A DNA stretch of 64,000 nt from positions 32,898 to 96,897 of the forward strand of contig JACEEZ010011608.1 in the NCBI GenBank assembly GCA_016584305.1, written 5' to 3'. How positions within the stretch are numbered: position 1 is the first letter of the stretch; each line of letters opens with the position of its first letter. The DNA is from Chionoecetes opilio (lineage: Eukaryota; Arthropoda; Malacostraca; Decapoda; Majidae). This document shows positions 1 through 13,400 of the stretch, one piece after another. Under the pieces are notes generated by a model, which was not told the DNA's origin, searched no databases, and was given only the letters and a program-made list of their open reading frames with translations. The position numbers were made by a program, and so were the translations under genes.

Positions 1-3000
1 CCAAGATTGTCCGTGACATTTTAAACGTGGGTGGCTAGATAGCCAAAAATTTTCCCGTGACATTTTAAACGTGGGGGGGCTAGATAGCCAAGTTGTCCCG
101 GACATTTAAAACTGGGTGGCTAGATAGCCAAGATTTTCCCTGACATTTATAAAAAGTGGGGGCTAGAACCAAGATTGTCCCGGACATTTATAAAACTGGG
201 GGCTAGATAGCCCAAGGTTGTCCCCTGACATTTATAAACGTGGGTGGGTAGATAGCCAAAGGGTTTTCCCCTGACATTTTTAAAGTGGGTGGCAGATAGC
301 CAAGATTGTCCCGTGACATTTTTAAACGTGGTGGCTAGATACCAAGATTGCCCCCTGACTTTATAAAAAGTGGGTGGCTAGAAGCCAAGGTTTTCCCGTG
401 ACATTTTAAACGTGGGGGGCAGATAGCCCCGATTGTCCCGTGACATTTTTAAACGGGGGGTAGATAGCCAAGGTTTCCCGTGACATTTTTAAAAGTGGGT
501 GGCTGATAGCCAAAATTGTCCCCTGCATTTATAAACGTGGGTGGGTAGATAGCCCCGGGTTGTCCCGTGAATTTATAAACGTGGGTGGCTAGATAGCCAA
601 AGGGTCCCTGACATTTATAAACGTGGGTGGCTGATGCCAAGGGTGTCCCCGACATTTAAAAAAAGTGGGTGGCAGATAGCCAAGGGTTTTCCGTTCATTT
701 TTAAAAGTGGGTGGCTAGATACCAAGATTGCCCGGACATTTATAAAAAGTGGGTGGCTAGAAGCCAAGGTTTCCGGACTTTTAAAAGTGGGTGGCAGATA
801 GCCAAATTGTCCCGTGGGCTTTATAAACGGGGTGGCTAGATAGCCAAAAATTTTTCCCGTGCATTTATAAAATGGGGGGCTAGATAGCCAAGATTTTCCC
901 GGACATTTTTAAACGGGGTGGCAATAGCCAAAAGGGTTTTCCCGGACATTTTAAACGTGGGGGGCTAGTTGCCCCAAAGGGTTTTCCCCTGCTTTTTAAA
1001 AAATGGGTGGCGATAGCCAAGGTTTTTACCGGACTTTATAAACGTGGGTTTGGTAATAGCCAAGAGGGCCCCGGGCATTTATAAACGTGGGGGGCTAGAT
1101 AGCAAGGTTGTCCCGTGACATTTTAAACGTGGGTGGCTAGATAGCCCAAAAGTCCCGTGACATTTAAAACGTGGGGGTGGGGTAGATAGAAAGGTTGTCC
1201 GTGACATTTATAAACGGGGGTGGCTAGAAGCCAAGGTGTCCCGGAAATTATAAACGTGGGTGGTAGATAGCCAAGATTTTCCCCCTGAATTTTTTAAACT
1301 GGGGGCTAGATGCCCAAACGTCCCGTGCTTAAAACGTGGGGGTAGATAGCCGGCTTTTTCCCGTGAATTTTTAAACGTGGGTGGCTAGTAGCCAAGATTG
1401 TCCCGTGACATTTATAAACGTGGGGGGGCTAGATGCCAAGATTGTCCCCTGCATTTATAAACGTGGGGGGCTGATAGCCCCAAAGGTTGTCCCGTGACAT
1501 TATAAAAGTGGGGGCTAGAAAGCCAAGGGTGTCCCCTGACATTTATAAACGTGGGGTGGCTAGATAGCCAAGATTGTCCCGGACATTTATAAAAGTGGGG
1601 GCTAGATACCAAAGGGTGTCCCCTGAATTATAAAAGTGGGTGGCTAGATAGCCAAGATTGTCCCGTGACATTTATAAACGTGGGTGGCTAGATAGCCAAA
1701 GGGTGTCCCCGGGCTTTATAAAGGGGTGGCTAAAAGCCAAGATTCCCCTGACATTTATAAACGTGGGTGGCTGATAGCCAAGATTGGTCCCGTGCATTTA
1801 TAAACGGGGTGGGTAAAAGCCAAGGGGTGTCCCGGACATTTATAAACGTGGGGGCAGATAGCCAAGGTTGTCCCGTGACATTTAAAGGGGTGGCTAGATA
1901 GCCAAGATTTTCCCGTGACATTTATAAAAATGGGGGGGCTAGATACCAAGATTTCCGTGACATTTATAAACGTGGGGGCTAGATAGCCCAAAGGTTTTCC
2001 CCCTGACATTTATAAACGTGGGGGGCTGATAGCCAAAATTGTCCCTGACTTTTTAAACTGGGTGGCTAGATAGCCAAGGGGGTCCCCCTGACATTTTTAA
2101 ACGTGGGTGGTAGATAGCCAAGGTTTTTCCCGGGGCATTTTAAAAAGTGGGTGGCTAATAGCCAAGATTGTCCCTGGGCATTTATAAACGTGGGGGGCAG
2201 ATGCCAAGATTGTCCCCTGAATTTATAAGTGGGGGGCTAGTAGCCAAGAGTCCCGGACATTTATAAACGGGGTGGTAGATAGCCAAGATTGTCCTGACAT
2301 TTATAAACGTGGGTGGGTAGATGCCAAGATTTTTCCGTGACATTTTTAAAAGGGGTGGCTAGATAGCCAGTTGTCCCCTTTACATTTTAAAAGTGGGGGG
2401 CTAGATGCCAAGATTTCCCCTGACATTTATAAAAGTGGGGGGTAGATAGCCAAGATTGTCCCATGCATTTTTAAAAAAGTGGGTGGCTAATAGCCAAGAT
2501 TGCCCCTGAATTTTATAAACTGGGTGGTAGATGCCAAGATTTTCCCATGACATTTATAAACGTGGGTGGCTAATAGCCAAGGTGTCCCCTGAAATTTATA
2601 AACGTGGGTGGCTAATAGCCAAGATTTTTCCCCTGCATTTTTAAACGGGGGGGCTAGTAGCCAAGATTGCCCGTGACATTTATAAAGTGGGGGGCTAGAT
2701 AGCAAGTTGTCCCGTGACATTTAAAAGGGGGGGCTAGTGCCAAGAGGTTTCCCCTGACATTTTTTAAAATGGGGGGAGATAGCCCAAAATTGTCCCGGCA
2801 TTTTTAAAGGGGTGGCTAGATAGCCAAGATTTTTCCCATGACATTTATAAACGTGGGGGGCTAGATAGCCAAAATTGTCCCCCTGACATTTTTAAAAGTG
2901 GTGGGTAGAAGCCAAGAAAATTTTCCCCCTGACATTTTAAAAAATGGGGGGCTAGATAGCCCCAAAATTGTCCCGTGACATTTTAAAAAATGGGGGGCTA

Positions 3001-5949
3001 GATAGCCAAGATTGCCCCTGACTTTATAAACGGGGGGGCTAATAGCCAAGGGGTTTTCCCCCTGAATTTATAAAAAGGGGGTGGCTAGTAGCCAAGATTG
3101 CCCGTGACATTTATAAAAAAGTGGGTGGCTAATACCAAGATTGTCCCTGACATTTATAAACGGGTGGCTGATAGCCAAGATTTCCCTGACATTTATAAAC
3201 GGGGGGGGCTAATAGCCAAGTTGTCCGTGAATTTATAAACGTGGGTGGCAATAGCCAAGTTTTGCCCCTGACATTTAAAAAATGGGTGGTAGATAGCCAA
3301 AGTCCCCGACATTTTTAAAAGGGTGGCTGATAGCCAAGATTGTCCCGTGACATTTTTAAACGTGGGTGGCTGATAGCCAAGATTGTCCCTGAATTTATAA
3401 AAGGGGGGGCAGATGCCAAGATTGTCCCCTGACATTTATAAACTGGGGGTAGATAGCCAAGATTGTCCCGGGACATTTAAAACGGGGGTGGCTAGATAGC
3501 CAAAAAAATTTTCCCCCTGACTTTTTAAACGTGGGTGGCTAGATAGCCAAGATTGTCCCCTGACATTTTTTAAAACGGGGTGGCTAGTAGCCAAGATGTC
3601 CCGTGACATTTATAAACGTGGGTGGCAGATAGCCAAGATTGCCCTGACATTTTAAAAGTGGGGGCTAGATAGCCGGTTGTCCCCCTGACATTTAAAACGG
3701 GGTGGCTAGATAGCCAAAATTTTCCCGTGAAATTTTTAACGGGGTGGTAGAAGCCAAGTTTTCCGGGCATTTTTAAAGGGGTGGGTAGATAGCCAAGGTT
3801 GTCCCCTGACATTTTTAAAAGGGGTGGCTAGATAGCCAAGGTTGTCCCGTGACATTTATAAACGTGGGTGGCTAGATAGCCAAGATTGTCCCGTGACATT
3901 TATAAACGTGGGTGGCTAGATAGCCAAGATTGTCCCGTGACATTTATAAACGTGGGTGGCTAGATAGCCAAGGTTGTCCCGTGACATTTATAAACGTGGG
4001 TGGCTAGATAGCCAAGATTGTCCCGTGACATTTATAAACGTGGGTGGCTAGATAGCCAAGATTGTCCCGTGACATTTATAAACGTGGGTGGCTAGATAGC
4101 CAAGATTGTCCCGTGACATTTATAAACGTGGGTGGCTAGATAGCCAAGGTTGTCCCGTGACATTTAACGTGGGTGGCTAGATAGCCAAGGTTGTCCCGGA
4201 CATTTATAAAAGTGGGTGGGTAGATAGCCAGATTTTTCCCTGACATTTATAAACGTGGGTGGCAGATAGCCAAGATTGTCCCGTGACATTTAAAACGGGG
4301 TGGGTAATAGCCAAGATTCCCCGTAATTTATAAAAAGTGGGTGGGTAGATAGCCAAGATTGTCCCCTGACATTTATAAACGTGGGTGGCTAGATAGCCAA
4401 GATTGTCCCGTGACATTTATAAACGTGGGTGGCTAGATAGCCAAGGTTGTCCCGTGACATTTATAAAACGTCGGGTGGCTAGATAGCCAAGATTGTCCCG
4501 TGACATTTATAAAGTGGGGGGCTAGATGCCAAGGTGTCCCCTGACATTTTTAAAAAGTGGGGGGGCTAGATAGCCAGATTTTCCCCGGGCATTTATAAAC
4601 GTGGGGGGTAATAGCCAAGTTGTCCGTGCATTTTTAAAAAGTGGGTGGCTAGATAGCCAGGGTTTCCCCCGGACTTTATAAACGTGGGGGCTAGATAGAA
4701 GGTTGTCCCGTACATTTATAAACGGGGGTGGTAGTACCCAAAATTTTCCCGTAATTTTTAAAGGGGGGGGAATAAACCAAAATTGTCCCTGACATTTAAA
4801 ACGGGGGGGCTAGATAGCCAAGGGTTTTCCGTGACATTTATAAACGTGGGGGGCTAGTAGCCAAGATTGTCCCTGACATTTAAACGGGGTGGGTAGTAGC
4901 CAAGATTGTTCCCGTGACTTTTTAAAAAGTGGGTGGCAGATACCAAAGGGTTTCCCGTGACTTTTTAAACGGGGGGGTAGTAGCCAAGGTTGTCCTGACA
5001 TTTTAAACGTGGGTGGCTAGTAGCCAAATTTGCCCCTGCATTTATAAAATGGGGTGGTAGATAGCCAAGATTGTCCCGTGACATTTTAAAAAGGGGTGGT
5101 AATAGCCCAAAATTGTCCCCCTACATTTTAAACGTGGGTGGCTAGATAGCCAAAATTGTCCCCCTGAATTTTAAAATGGGTGGCAAAATACCAAGATTGT
5201 CCCGTGACATTTTTAAAAAGTGGGTGGCAGATAGCAAGATTGTCCCGTGACATTTATAAAAGTGTGGGCTAGATAGCCAAGATTTTCCCCGGGCATTTAA
5301 ACGTGGGTGGGTAGATGCCAAGGTTTTCCGTACATTTATAAAAGTTGTGTGGGGTAGATAGCCCAAAATTGTCCCGGCATTTTAAACGGGGGTGGCTAAT
5401 CCAAGATTGTCCGTGACTTTTTAAAAAGGGTGGCAGAAGCCAAGGTTTCCCTGACATTTATAACGTGGGGGGGTAGATAGCCAAGGTTGTCCCGGCATTT
5501 ATAAAGGTGGGCAATGCCAAGATTGTCCCGGACATTTTTAAACGTGGGGCTAGATAGCCAAATTTTCCCGTGACATTTATAAAGTGTGTGGCTAGATAGC
5601 CAAGGTTTTGTCCCGGAAAATTTTTAAACTGGGGGGCTAGATAGCCCCAAAATTGTCCCTGACATTTATAAAAGGGGTGGCTAATAGCCCAAAGGTTTTT
5701 CCCCTGAATTTTAAACGTGGGTGGCTAGATGCCAAGATTTCCCCGGGCATTTAAAAAGTGGGGGCTAGATAGCCAAGGTTTTTCCCGTGACATTTATAAA
5801 AGTTTTGTGGCTAGATAGCCAAAATTGTCCCGTGCATTTAAAACGTGGGTGGCAGATAGCCAAGATTGTCCCCCGACATTTATAAACGTGGGTTTTCTAG
5901 TAGCCAAGGTTTCCCCGGGCATTTATAAACGTGGTTGGCACTCAGCGGG
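1..5949. repeat. 44-bp satellite array (at least 5.9 kb, runs off the left edge)
   Basis: Units of 44 bp contain the blocks CCAAGATTGTCCCGTGAC, ATTTATAAACGTGGG and TGGCTAGATAG. About 3840-4500 is a run of near-identical 44-bp units. On either side, units lose single bases, mostly inside short homopolymers and dinucleotides, which looks more like unpolished long-read consensus than old divergence. Roughly 130 copies are present. Open frames inside it have no coding support. It probably lies in an ash2 intron, because the 5' half of ash2 must be further left. Confidence 0.95.
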
Positions 5950-5953
5950 TTAA
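5937..5953 (-). other. TTAA-type transposon terminus bounding the satellite
   Basis: The satellite stops at GGCACTCAGCGGGTTAA. On the minus strand this reads TTAACCCGCTGAGTGCC, resembling a piggyBac-type terminus (TTAA target followed by CCC). This suggests the 44-bp array expanded inside a MITE whose other end is outside the window. Only one end is visible. Confidence 0.4.
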
Positions 5954-6019
5954 GTGCAAAGTATGGTGGCTGTAGGACCCGCTAGTGCAGTGTGCCGCTA
6001 GCAGGAGGCGAGTGTCCAC

Positions 6020-6355
6020 GAGTGTGTGTGGGTGTGCTCGTGTACACCTTGGTACAGTATAGTGGGCCTTTAGTGGTGTCCCGTGTGGCTGGGTGGGTGT
6101 GCTCGTGTACACCTTGGTACACTAGTGGCGTGTCCTGTATGATGTGTGGCTGGGTGGGTGTGCATGTGTACACCTTGGTACACTAGTGGCGTGTCCTGTA
6201 TGATGTGTGGCTGGGTGGGTGTGCTTGTGTACACCTTGGTACACTAGTGGCGTGTCCTGTATGACGTGTGGCTGGGTGGGTGTGCTCGTGTACACCTTGG
6301 TACACTAGTGGCATGTCCTGTATGACGTGTGGCTGGGTGGGTGTGCTGTGTGTGC
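6020..6355. repeat. 61-bp tandem array (about 5 copies)
   Basis: Successive GTGTGGCTGGGTGGGTGTGC blocks start at 6083, 6144 and 6205, a period of 61 bp. Units share ACACCTTGGTACACTAGTGG. The first unit is diverged. Both strands are open across it, but only as an array artefact. From 6361 to 6671 there is AT-rich sequence with no recognisable feature. Confidence 0.9.
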
Positions 6356-6671
6356 ATTGCTGTGCCTGCTGCCGCTTCCAAGTTGCCAGAATCCCTTGTT
6401 GACAGTCAATGTGTTTGTTTTGAAAGCTTCCTCCTGTGCTGACACATTGTTGTGTTTATATCTCGGTTAATCATACTTCTTGATAGATTGATTTTCATGT
6501 TCCACAAGAACATCTAGTCTACACAGTTTGCATTAATTGTATTGCGTATATTACAAAATACAGAAAGTTCTGTGACATCTTATTCTTTAACATATAAAAC
6601 AGTTTGCTAATGTCTGCTTTCAACAAGAAAGTTGTTCCTTCTAATGATCAAAGTTTTGTTCCAAGATACAT

Positions 6672-7203
6672 AATAGATAATACTGTGGAGGGTTGAATAG
6701 ATAATACTGTGGAGGGTTGAATAGATAATACTGTGGAGGGTTGAATAGATAATACTGTAGAGGGTTGAATAGATAATACTGTAGAGGGTTGAATAGATAA
6801 TACTGTAGAGGGTTGAATAGATAATACTGTAGAGGGTTGAATAGATAATACTGTGGAGGGTTGAATAGATAATACTGTAGAGGGTTGAATAGATAATACT
6901 GTGGAGGGTTGAATAGATAATACTGTGGAGGGTTGAATAGATAATACTGTAGAGGGTTGAAATAGATAATACTGTGGAGGGTTGAATAGATAATACTGTA
7001 GAGGGTTGAATAGATAATACTGTAGAGGGTTGAAATAGATAATACTGTGGAGGGTTGAATAGATAATACTGTGGAGGGTTGAATAGATAATACTGTAGAG
7101 GGTTGAAATAGATAATACTGTGGAGGGTTGAAATAGATAATACTGTGGAGGGTTGAATAGATAATACTGTGGAGGGTTGAATAGATAATACTGTACAGGG
7201 TTG
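6672..7203. repeat. 24-bp minisatellite (about 22 copies)
   Basis: The 24-bp unit contains AATAGATAATACTGTGGAGG. Copies alternate mainly between GTGGAGG and GTAGAGG, and a few carry one extra A. It lies upstream of the first visible ash2 exon. Confidence 0.95.
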
Positions 7204-7419
7204 AAATATAATAGTCTTGAACCCTAAAGCAGATTATTTGTCAAAATTCACAGCTAATTTTGTTTACATTCTGCTTTCCTTTTGAATATACATGTATTCC
7301 GAACACTAATTATCAAATGCCCAACAAGTGTCTTGGAGGTAAATAAGAGAAGGAAATAATACGAAAATAATAAATTGAATTCTCTATTAGACATTTGCAT
7401 TATATTTACCGTGGGATCA

Positions 7420-7594
7420 AACTGTCGCAATGATTTGAATGCTTCTCTGTAATCCCAGGAGATTTGTAAGACATGAATAATTATATCAATTTGAGGTGAT
7501 TTCCAAGTGCATGAAGGCATGTCTGAGAGGTCATCAGTAGACATGTGCCGAGATGACCGTTGTAATGTTTCCAGCCATGCTTTGATCTGATTGC
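7420..7594 (-). CDS. Possible internal exon of an unrecognised gene, minus strand
   Basis: An open frame on the minus strand is bounded by plausible splice sites: ATTACCAG before 7594 and CACG followed by GTAAAT after 7420. It encodes about 58 residues, including IKAWLETLQRSSRHMSTDD and ISWDYREAFKSLRQFDPT. I do not recognise the family. No partner exon was found on this strand nearby, so it may be an exon of an antisense gene within the ash2 intron, or chance. Confidence 0.25.
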
Positions 7595-7869
7595 CTGGTA
7601 ATATTAAGACCGTCATGTCGTGATGGGATGTATAATATAGTTATGATTAACCTTTCATTAGTCTATCATTACTAAATTGTTTTCATTATCATTGGTTGTC
7701 AAGTCAGAGCATGCTAAAAAAAAATCAAAATTAACAAAAAAAACTAAAATTAATTAACCTCCATAGCAACTTTTTTGGTATCTTGGTGCTGTGCTATTGC
7801 TTCATTTATTGGTATATATAACTCGAGGTGTGCTTGTGTGTGTGTGTGTGCTCATATGTGTACAAACAG

Positions 7870-8056
7870 CCCAGCACCAGCAGTCAGGCAAGGGCCGAGG
7901 AGCCAAGCGCAAGGTCCCGGAGACCACGGCGGGGAACAAGAAGGCCCGGGGAGACATGCCGGCGCCCAAGCTGCACGGCTACCCCGTCGACCACCCCTTC
8001 AACAAGGACGGCTACCGCTACATCCTGGCCGAGCCCGACCCCCACGCCCCCTTCAG
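7870..8056 (+). CDS. ash2: ash2 exon a (first visible)
   Basis: It starts after TACAAACAG and ends at CTTCAG before GTGAGA. It encodes the basic KGRGAKRK stretch and [20 protein letters not shown], the entry to the SPRY domain. It starts mid-codon, so an upstream exon is required. Confidence 0.9.
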
Positions 8057-8717
8057 GTGAGACCACAGACCAGCACAGGTGTATATAAGAACATAAGAAA
8101 ATAAGGCCCCTGATTTTCCTTCTCTGACCTTTGACAGCTATACAAGAAAATTGCTCCTTTGCCATAAGAACATAAGAAAATAAGGAAGCTACAAGAGGCC
8201 GCGAGACTTACATGTGGTAGTTCCTGTTACTTAATACTACCTACATCCACCTCATCCCCATCCATGAATTTATCCAAACTCCTTTTAAAGATATCTATTG
8301 ACTCCGCACTGACCACCTGACGACCGAATCCTTCCAATCATTTACCATCATATTTGTGAACCAGTTTTTCCCTATTTCCTTTTTAAATCTGTACTGCTCT
8401 TCACACAGACTGTTGACTTAATATTGTCTATAAATGCATTACTGAAGAATATCGGCTGTTCATTGTGACATTTATGAGAGATGTTATTACCTCCGCCAAC
8501 GAAGTTGGAGGGGTTATGTTTTCACCCCGATCTGTCTGTCTGTTTGTTAGTGTACAGGATTTCTCAAAAAGTTACCAATAGATTTGGACCAAACTCAGTA
8601 TACCAAGTCTATTTGGTATAAGGAAGAACCGATTTAATTTTGGATGAAATCTATTGACAACTGTTGCCATGGCAACCAATTGATGAAATATTCGACCGGA
8701 GGTATGCGCTCATACTG

Positions 8718-8748
<31 letters not shown>

Positions 8749-10375
8749 TCACAACTGTTGCCATGGCAACCAATTGATGAAATATTCGGGCGGAGGTATG
8801 CGCTCTACTGAGTGCCCCCCCCCCTAGTTTTATACTGTTTGCATATCCACCTCTAACCTTAAGTCCAGAACAAAGACTGAAACAGACTTGTGTGAGATTT
8901 TCATTAATCATAATTATTAAATTGTTACTGATGTGTGACCAGATAGAGGAGATAAAGCACCAAAAATTAATCCACAGCATCTTTTGATATGAGACTGTAA
9001 CAAAAAACTCAATTTTTTCCTATAATTAAACTTTCCATTTGGTAATTTTTTGCTCTCAATCTGTGCATAATATGTATTCTTTAATTACTTCATGTGTGAT
9101 TGTTACCCTCTTGGTGTCACAATATATTCATCATTTATAAGGAGATGTTTGTATAAAAAGTACATTCAGGAAGTAAACATAGATATGCCTATAATGCCAA
9201 CATGATTTCGTAAAGAAAGATCTGAAGTAGAGTACCTTTTGTCCCCTTCCCCAGGCAGGAGTTTGACGACAGCAACGACTGGGCCGGCAAACCCATCCCC
9301 GGGTGGCTGTACCGAGGCCTCAGCCCCGGCGCGGTGCTGCTGGCGCTGCACGACAGAGCCCCGCAGCTGCGCACCGCTGACGACCGCCTCGCTGTGTCCG
9401 GAGACAAGGGTTACTGCCTCATACGGGCCACTCACAGTCAGTCACACTCACTTTTCTGGCATTGATATCTACCATTCCACTTCTGTTCAAGAGTCTATTA
9501 GTCTATATTTTTTAGTGAGGCAAAAATTCCACTCTATCATAAGGTCACATGCTTAAAACTATGCCTATGTTTACCTGATAATATGGTTAACTACGATAAA
9601 ATACAACTGAAATTTAGAAGAACCGTACTATTCACTTCTCCTGGCATCAAATATCAGTCAGTAAGCAGCAAGGGGGCAGGATTTTTCACCTCGTTAAAAA
9701 AACTGAGTATAGATTTTTAGTTTCTGAAAAATTTTGTTTATAGAAGCTAGAGATTAACTTTTGACATGATATGGTTTCAGAAAGCTTTAAGTCCCAATTT
9801 ATTGATCTATAATCATGCAGGAACTACCACGTGTAGGTCTCGCGGCCTCTTGTAGCTTCCTTATTTTCTTATGTTCTTATAATCTGATTTTACGATACAA
9901 GAACATAAGAAAATAAGGAAGCTACAAGAGGCCGCGAGACATACACGAGGTAGTTCCTGTAATGATGTAAGATGGTATTCCTGGTATTCCTTCCGGTTCA
10001 GCCACGTTCGAGCCACCATTCGTCGCGTGGTGGCGCTTTATAGTCAATAACCTTGTACTGGAGAATCTCGTTTATCAAGACCCAATGGGGTGAGCGCATA
10101 CGGATAACTATTTTGCGTTGTTTGAGAGTTAGTCTTATGGAATGCGCAATCCCTTTTTATCACAAGGAACCGGCCGAGGGCCACACAAAATGGGTGTAAC
10201 ACCCAACAGCCCGCTTGGCCAGCCCTAATAGAGACAGTAAGAGAATAAAATAGAAAGTGGGGTGACCAATTAAGTTGGAGTGTCTTGGTGGAACCTTATT
10301 TTGAAATTAGTCATAGGAAAGTGACAATAAAACAGGAAGAGCAAGTTCAGAGTTATCAGTAGAAAAAACGTAAAG

Positions 10376-10411
<36 letters not shown>

Positions 10412-13400
10412 TAAATGCCTGGGTACGATTAGTGCCTTTTTTGAAGTGTGCCGTGTTTGAAGCCGGTTAAACGGTTCTCCTGTAGTTGGTATTGCAAAAT
10501 GTCTAGATAGGATCAAAGTATCTACATATATTAGTTCTGGATATGCATTTGACTGACTGTGTTATGTGAGGGTGGGTGGAAGTGCGCGCGTGTACTGGGA
10601 GTGCACCATCGACGACCAGCCTGAGGGGTCCCACACACGCATCGGGTGGTGTCAGCAGCTGGCCAACCTGCAGGCGCCGCTGGGCTATGATAAGTTTGGC
10701 TACTCCTGGAGGTCACGGTGAGGCTCGGCATTATCATCATACAGTAAACCCTCTCTAATTCGAACTAATTGGGGGGAGACCTGGGTCGAATTAGCCGAAA
10801 GTCCGAATTATCCGAATTATCCAATGTTTACCAATGTTAGGTCAAGGTGAGTGAGGCTCGTCATTATCATCATATGTAAAAACAGGTGTTGGAGACTTTT
10901 TTTTCTCTAGGAATTATGGAATTCAATTTAAAAATATATAGAATACAGGTACTCAACCGGTATTGAATGAATAATACTATGAGGAAGTTACAGATTTTAT
11001 GGGACGAAAAAAAATATGGTTTAGAGGCGACCTTACTGGAGTAAAAACAGGTGATGAAGGAGACATGGGCTGGGAAGTGAGTCCTTTATTCCTGACTAGT
11101 TTTGCCTTGACTGGGCTTAATTCCTCTGAAGAAGCCCAGTAAAGGTGAAACTAGTCAGGAATAAAGTACTCGCTTCCCAGCCCATGTCTCCTTCATCACC
11201 TGTTTTTACACCTGTCAGTATGTCTACACATTATAATCATACTTATGAAGAGTGGTTACTAAGGTCCAAGAACACCTCCCATCTTATAATAGAATCAATA
11301 TACCTTAGGATTTACATAAAAATATCATAATAACCTATGCAAAGACTACAGTCCATCCATAATCCACTTATTTACATGGACTTTCTTGTCTCTCAGGGAA
11401 GTTGTAGGTTTCTGATAATGTTCACTGCTTTCAAATAGGGTTGTTAGTGGACGGCATCCGGCGTCATCCTAACACACAAGTATAGTCTTTTTTTAACGAA
11501 GCAAAAATTCCATTCTACTATCTTAATGTCTCGTGCTTAAAATGATGCCTAGGTTTACCTGATAATAGGGTTAACTGTGATAAAACAGCTGAAATTTAGA
11601 AGAACTGTAGTATTCCCTTCTCCTGGCATCAAATATCAGTCAGTCAGCAGCAAGGGGTCAGGATTTTTCACCTCGCTAAAAAAACAGTGTAGTCATTATT
11701 AATCACCTGCCTGCTTTGAGATCACCACTAGCTGCCCGTAACATCTGCAGGAAGGGCACAGTGTTCCACGAGTCCCGAGGAAAACACTACTTTGATGGCG
11801 GGTTCAGCGAGGGAGACGTGCTGGGTATCATGATAGACCTGCCGGAGAAGAACCCAGTGTCTCAATTCCCTCCCACCTACAAGGACAAGGTAATACATTC
11901 TTCACTACACCTCTACCTCGTTTAACACAACTGTGCTTTATGAAAATTCAGAGTTAACAAAAAAAATGTGCCAAAATTCATTTAACGCACGAAAAGAAAA
12001 AAAACGTTGCCCACAAAATTGTTATTGAATTTAAAGAAACCTGGGAAATCAATGGGAACTTAAGATTTGTTGAACGCACAATTTTCCAGGAGTGATATGT
12101 GTGTTAAACCAGTCACAGGTGTACTCTTGATAGGACACAATGAACATTTAGTCGTGTTTGTGCCCTAATCCATTGGGTCTGTCCAGCAGAAAGAAAGAAA
12201 ATTCAAGTCCTCATGATATCCTGTAGCATTAATAACATGAATTTGTAATTATAGTGATGACAAAAGCTTTCCTGCATTGTGTATGATGATAGTTAAAAGT
12301 TAGAATTGTTTATTAACATCTTCATTGTGGACTGGAGAGTAGACATATATAATTGTGTAGATGTATAAAAATAATTGCATGTATAATTGTGCATGTTTCA
12401 GCCTCTCGTCAAGTTCCGGTCTCACCTGTACTACGAGGACAAAGATGACGTGCCAGAGTCCCTGAAGAACTTGAAGCCACTCTCAGGAAGCAAAATAACC
12501 TTCTTTAAGTAAGTGTTCTCCTGAATCTGGACACATCCCCCTGCGTAGGGAAGGTGGTGATAAGAGAGTGGAGTTAACTAAGGAGGTTTGTGATCAGGTA
12601 AGGATGGGGTGAAGGATGACAGGTGGGAGGGTAAGGGTAAGATCTGTTCTGTGGGAGTCATAAAATCATCCTGGGTGGCTGTAACAATATGATAATAGCA
12701 ATGGCATTAGTAATTATAATGACAAGTGATGATAATAGCAATGGTAGTAGTGATTATAATGACAAATGATGATAATAGCAATGGCAGTAGTGATTATAAT
12801 GACAAGTGATGATAATAGCAATGGCAGTAGTGATTATAATGACAAGTGATGATAATAGCAATGGTAGTAGTGATTATAATGACGTGATGATATAGCATGG
12901 CATTGATTATATGCAAAGTGATAATAGCAATGGTAAAGTGATTATATATGCAAATGAATGATAATAGCATGTAGTAGTGATTATAATGACAAATGATGAT
13001 AATAGCAATGGCAGTAGTGATTATAATGACAAATGATGATAATAGCAATGGCAGTAGTGATTATAATGACAAATGATGATAATAGCAATGGTAGAAGTGA
13101 TTATAATGACAAATGATGATAATAGCAATGGTAGTAGTGATTATATAATGACAAATGATGATAATAGCAATGGCAGTAGTGATTATAATGACAAATGATG
13201 ATAATAGCAATGGTAGTAGTGATTATATAATGACAAATGATGATAATAGCAATGGTAGAGTGATTATAATGACAAATGATGATAATAGCAATGGTAGAAG
13301 TGATTATTAATGACAAATAATGATAATAGCAATGGCAGTAGTGATTATAATGACAATTATGATAATAGCATGGTAGAAGTGATTATAATGACAAATGATG

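Noticed and set aside
449..5457. Many 60-84-codon minus-strand frames with LATHVYKC-like repeats
   Set aside because: They are the 44-bp satellite read through; broken by frequent indels, with no start or context.
7828..8165. Alternative frames overlapping ash2 exon a
   Set aside because: Only the frame with KGRGAKRK and [16 protein letters not shown] matches a known family and joins the next exon in phase.
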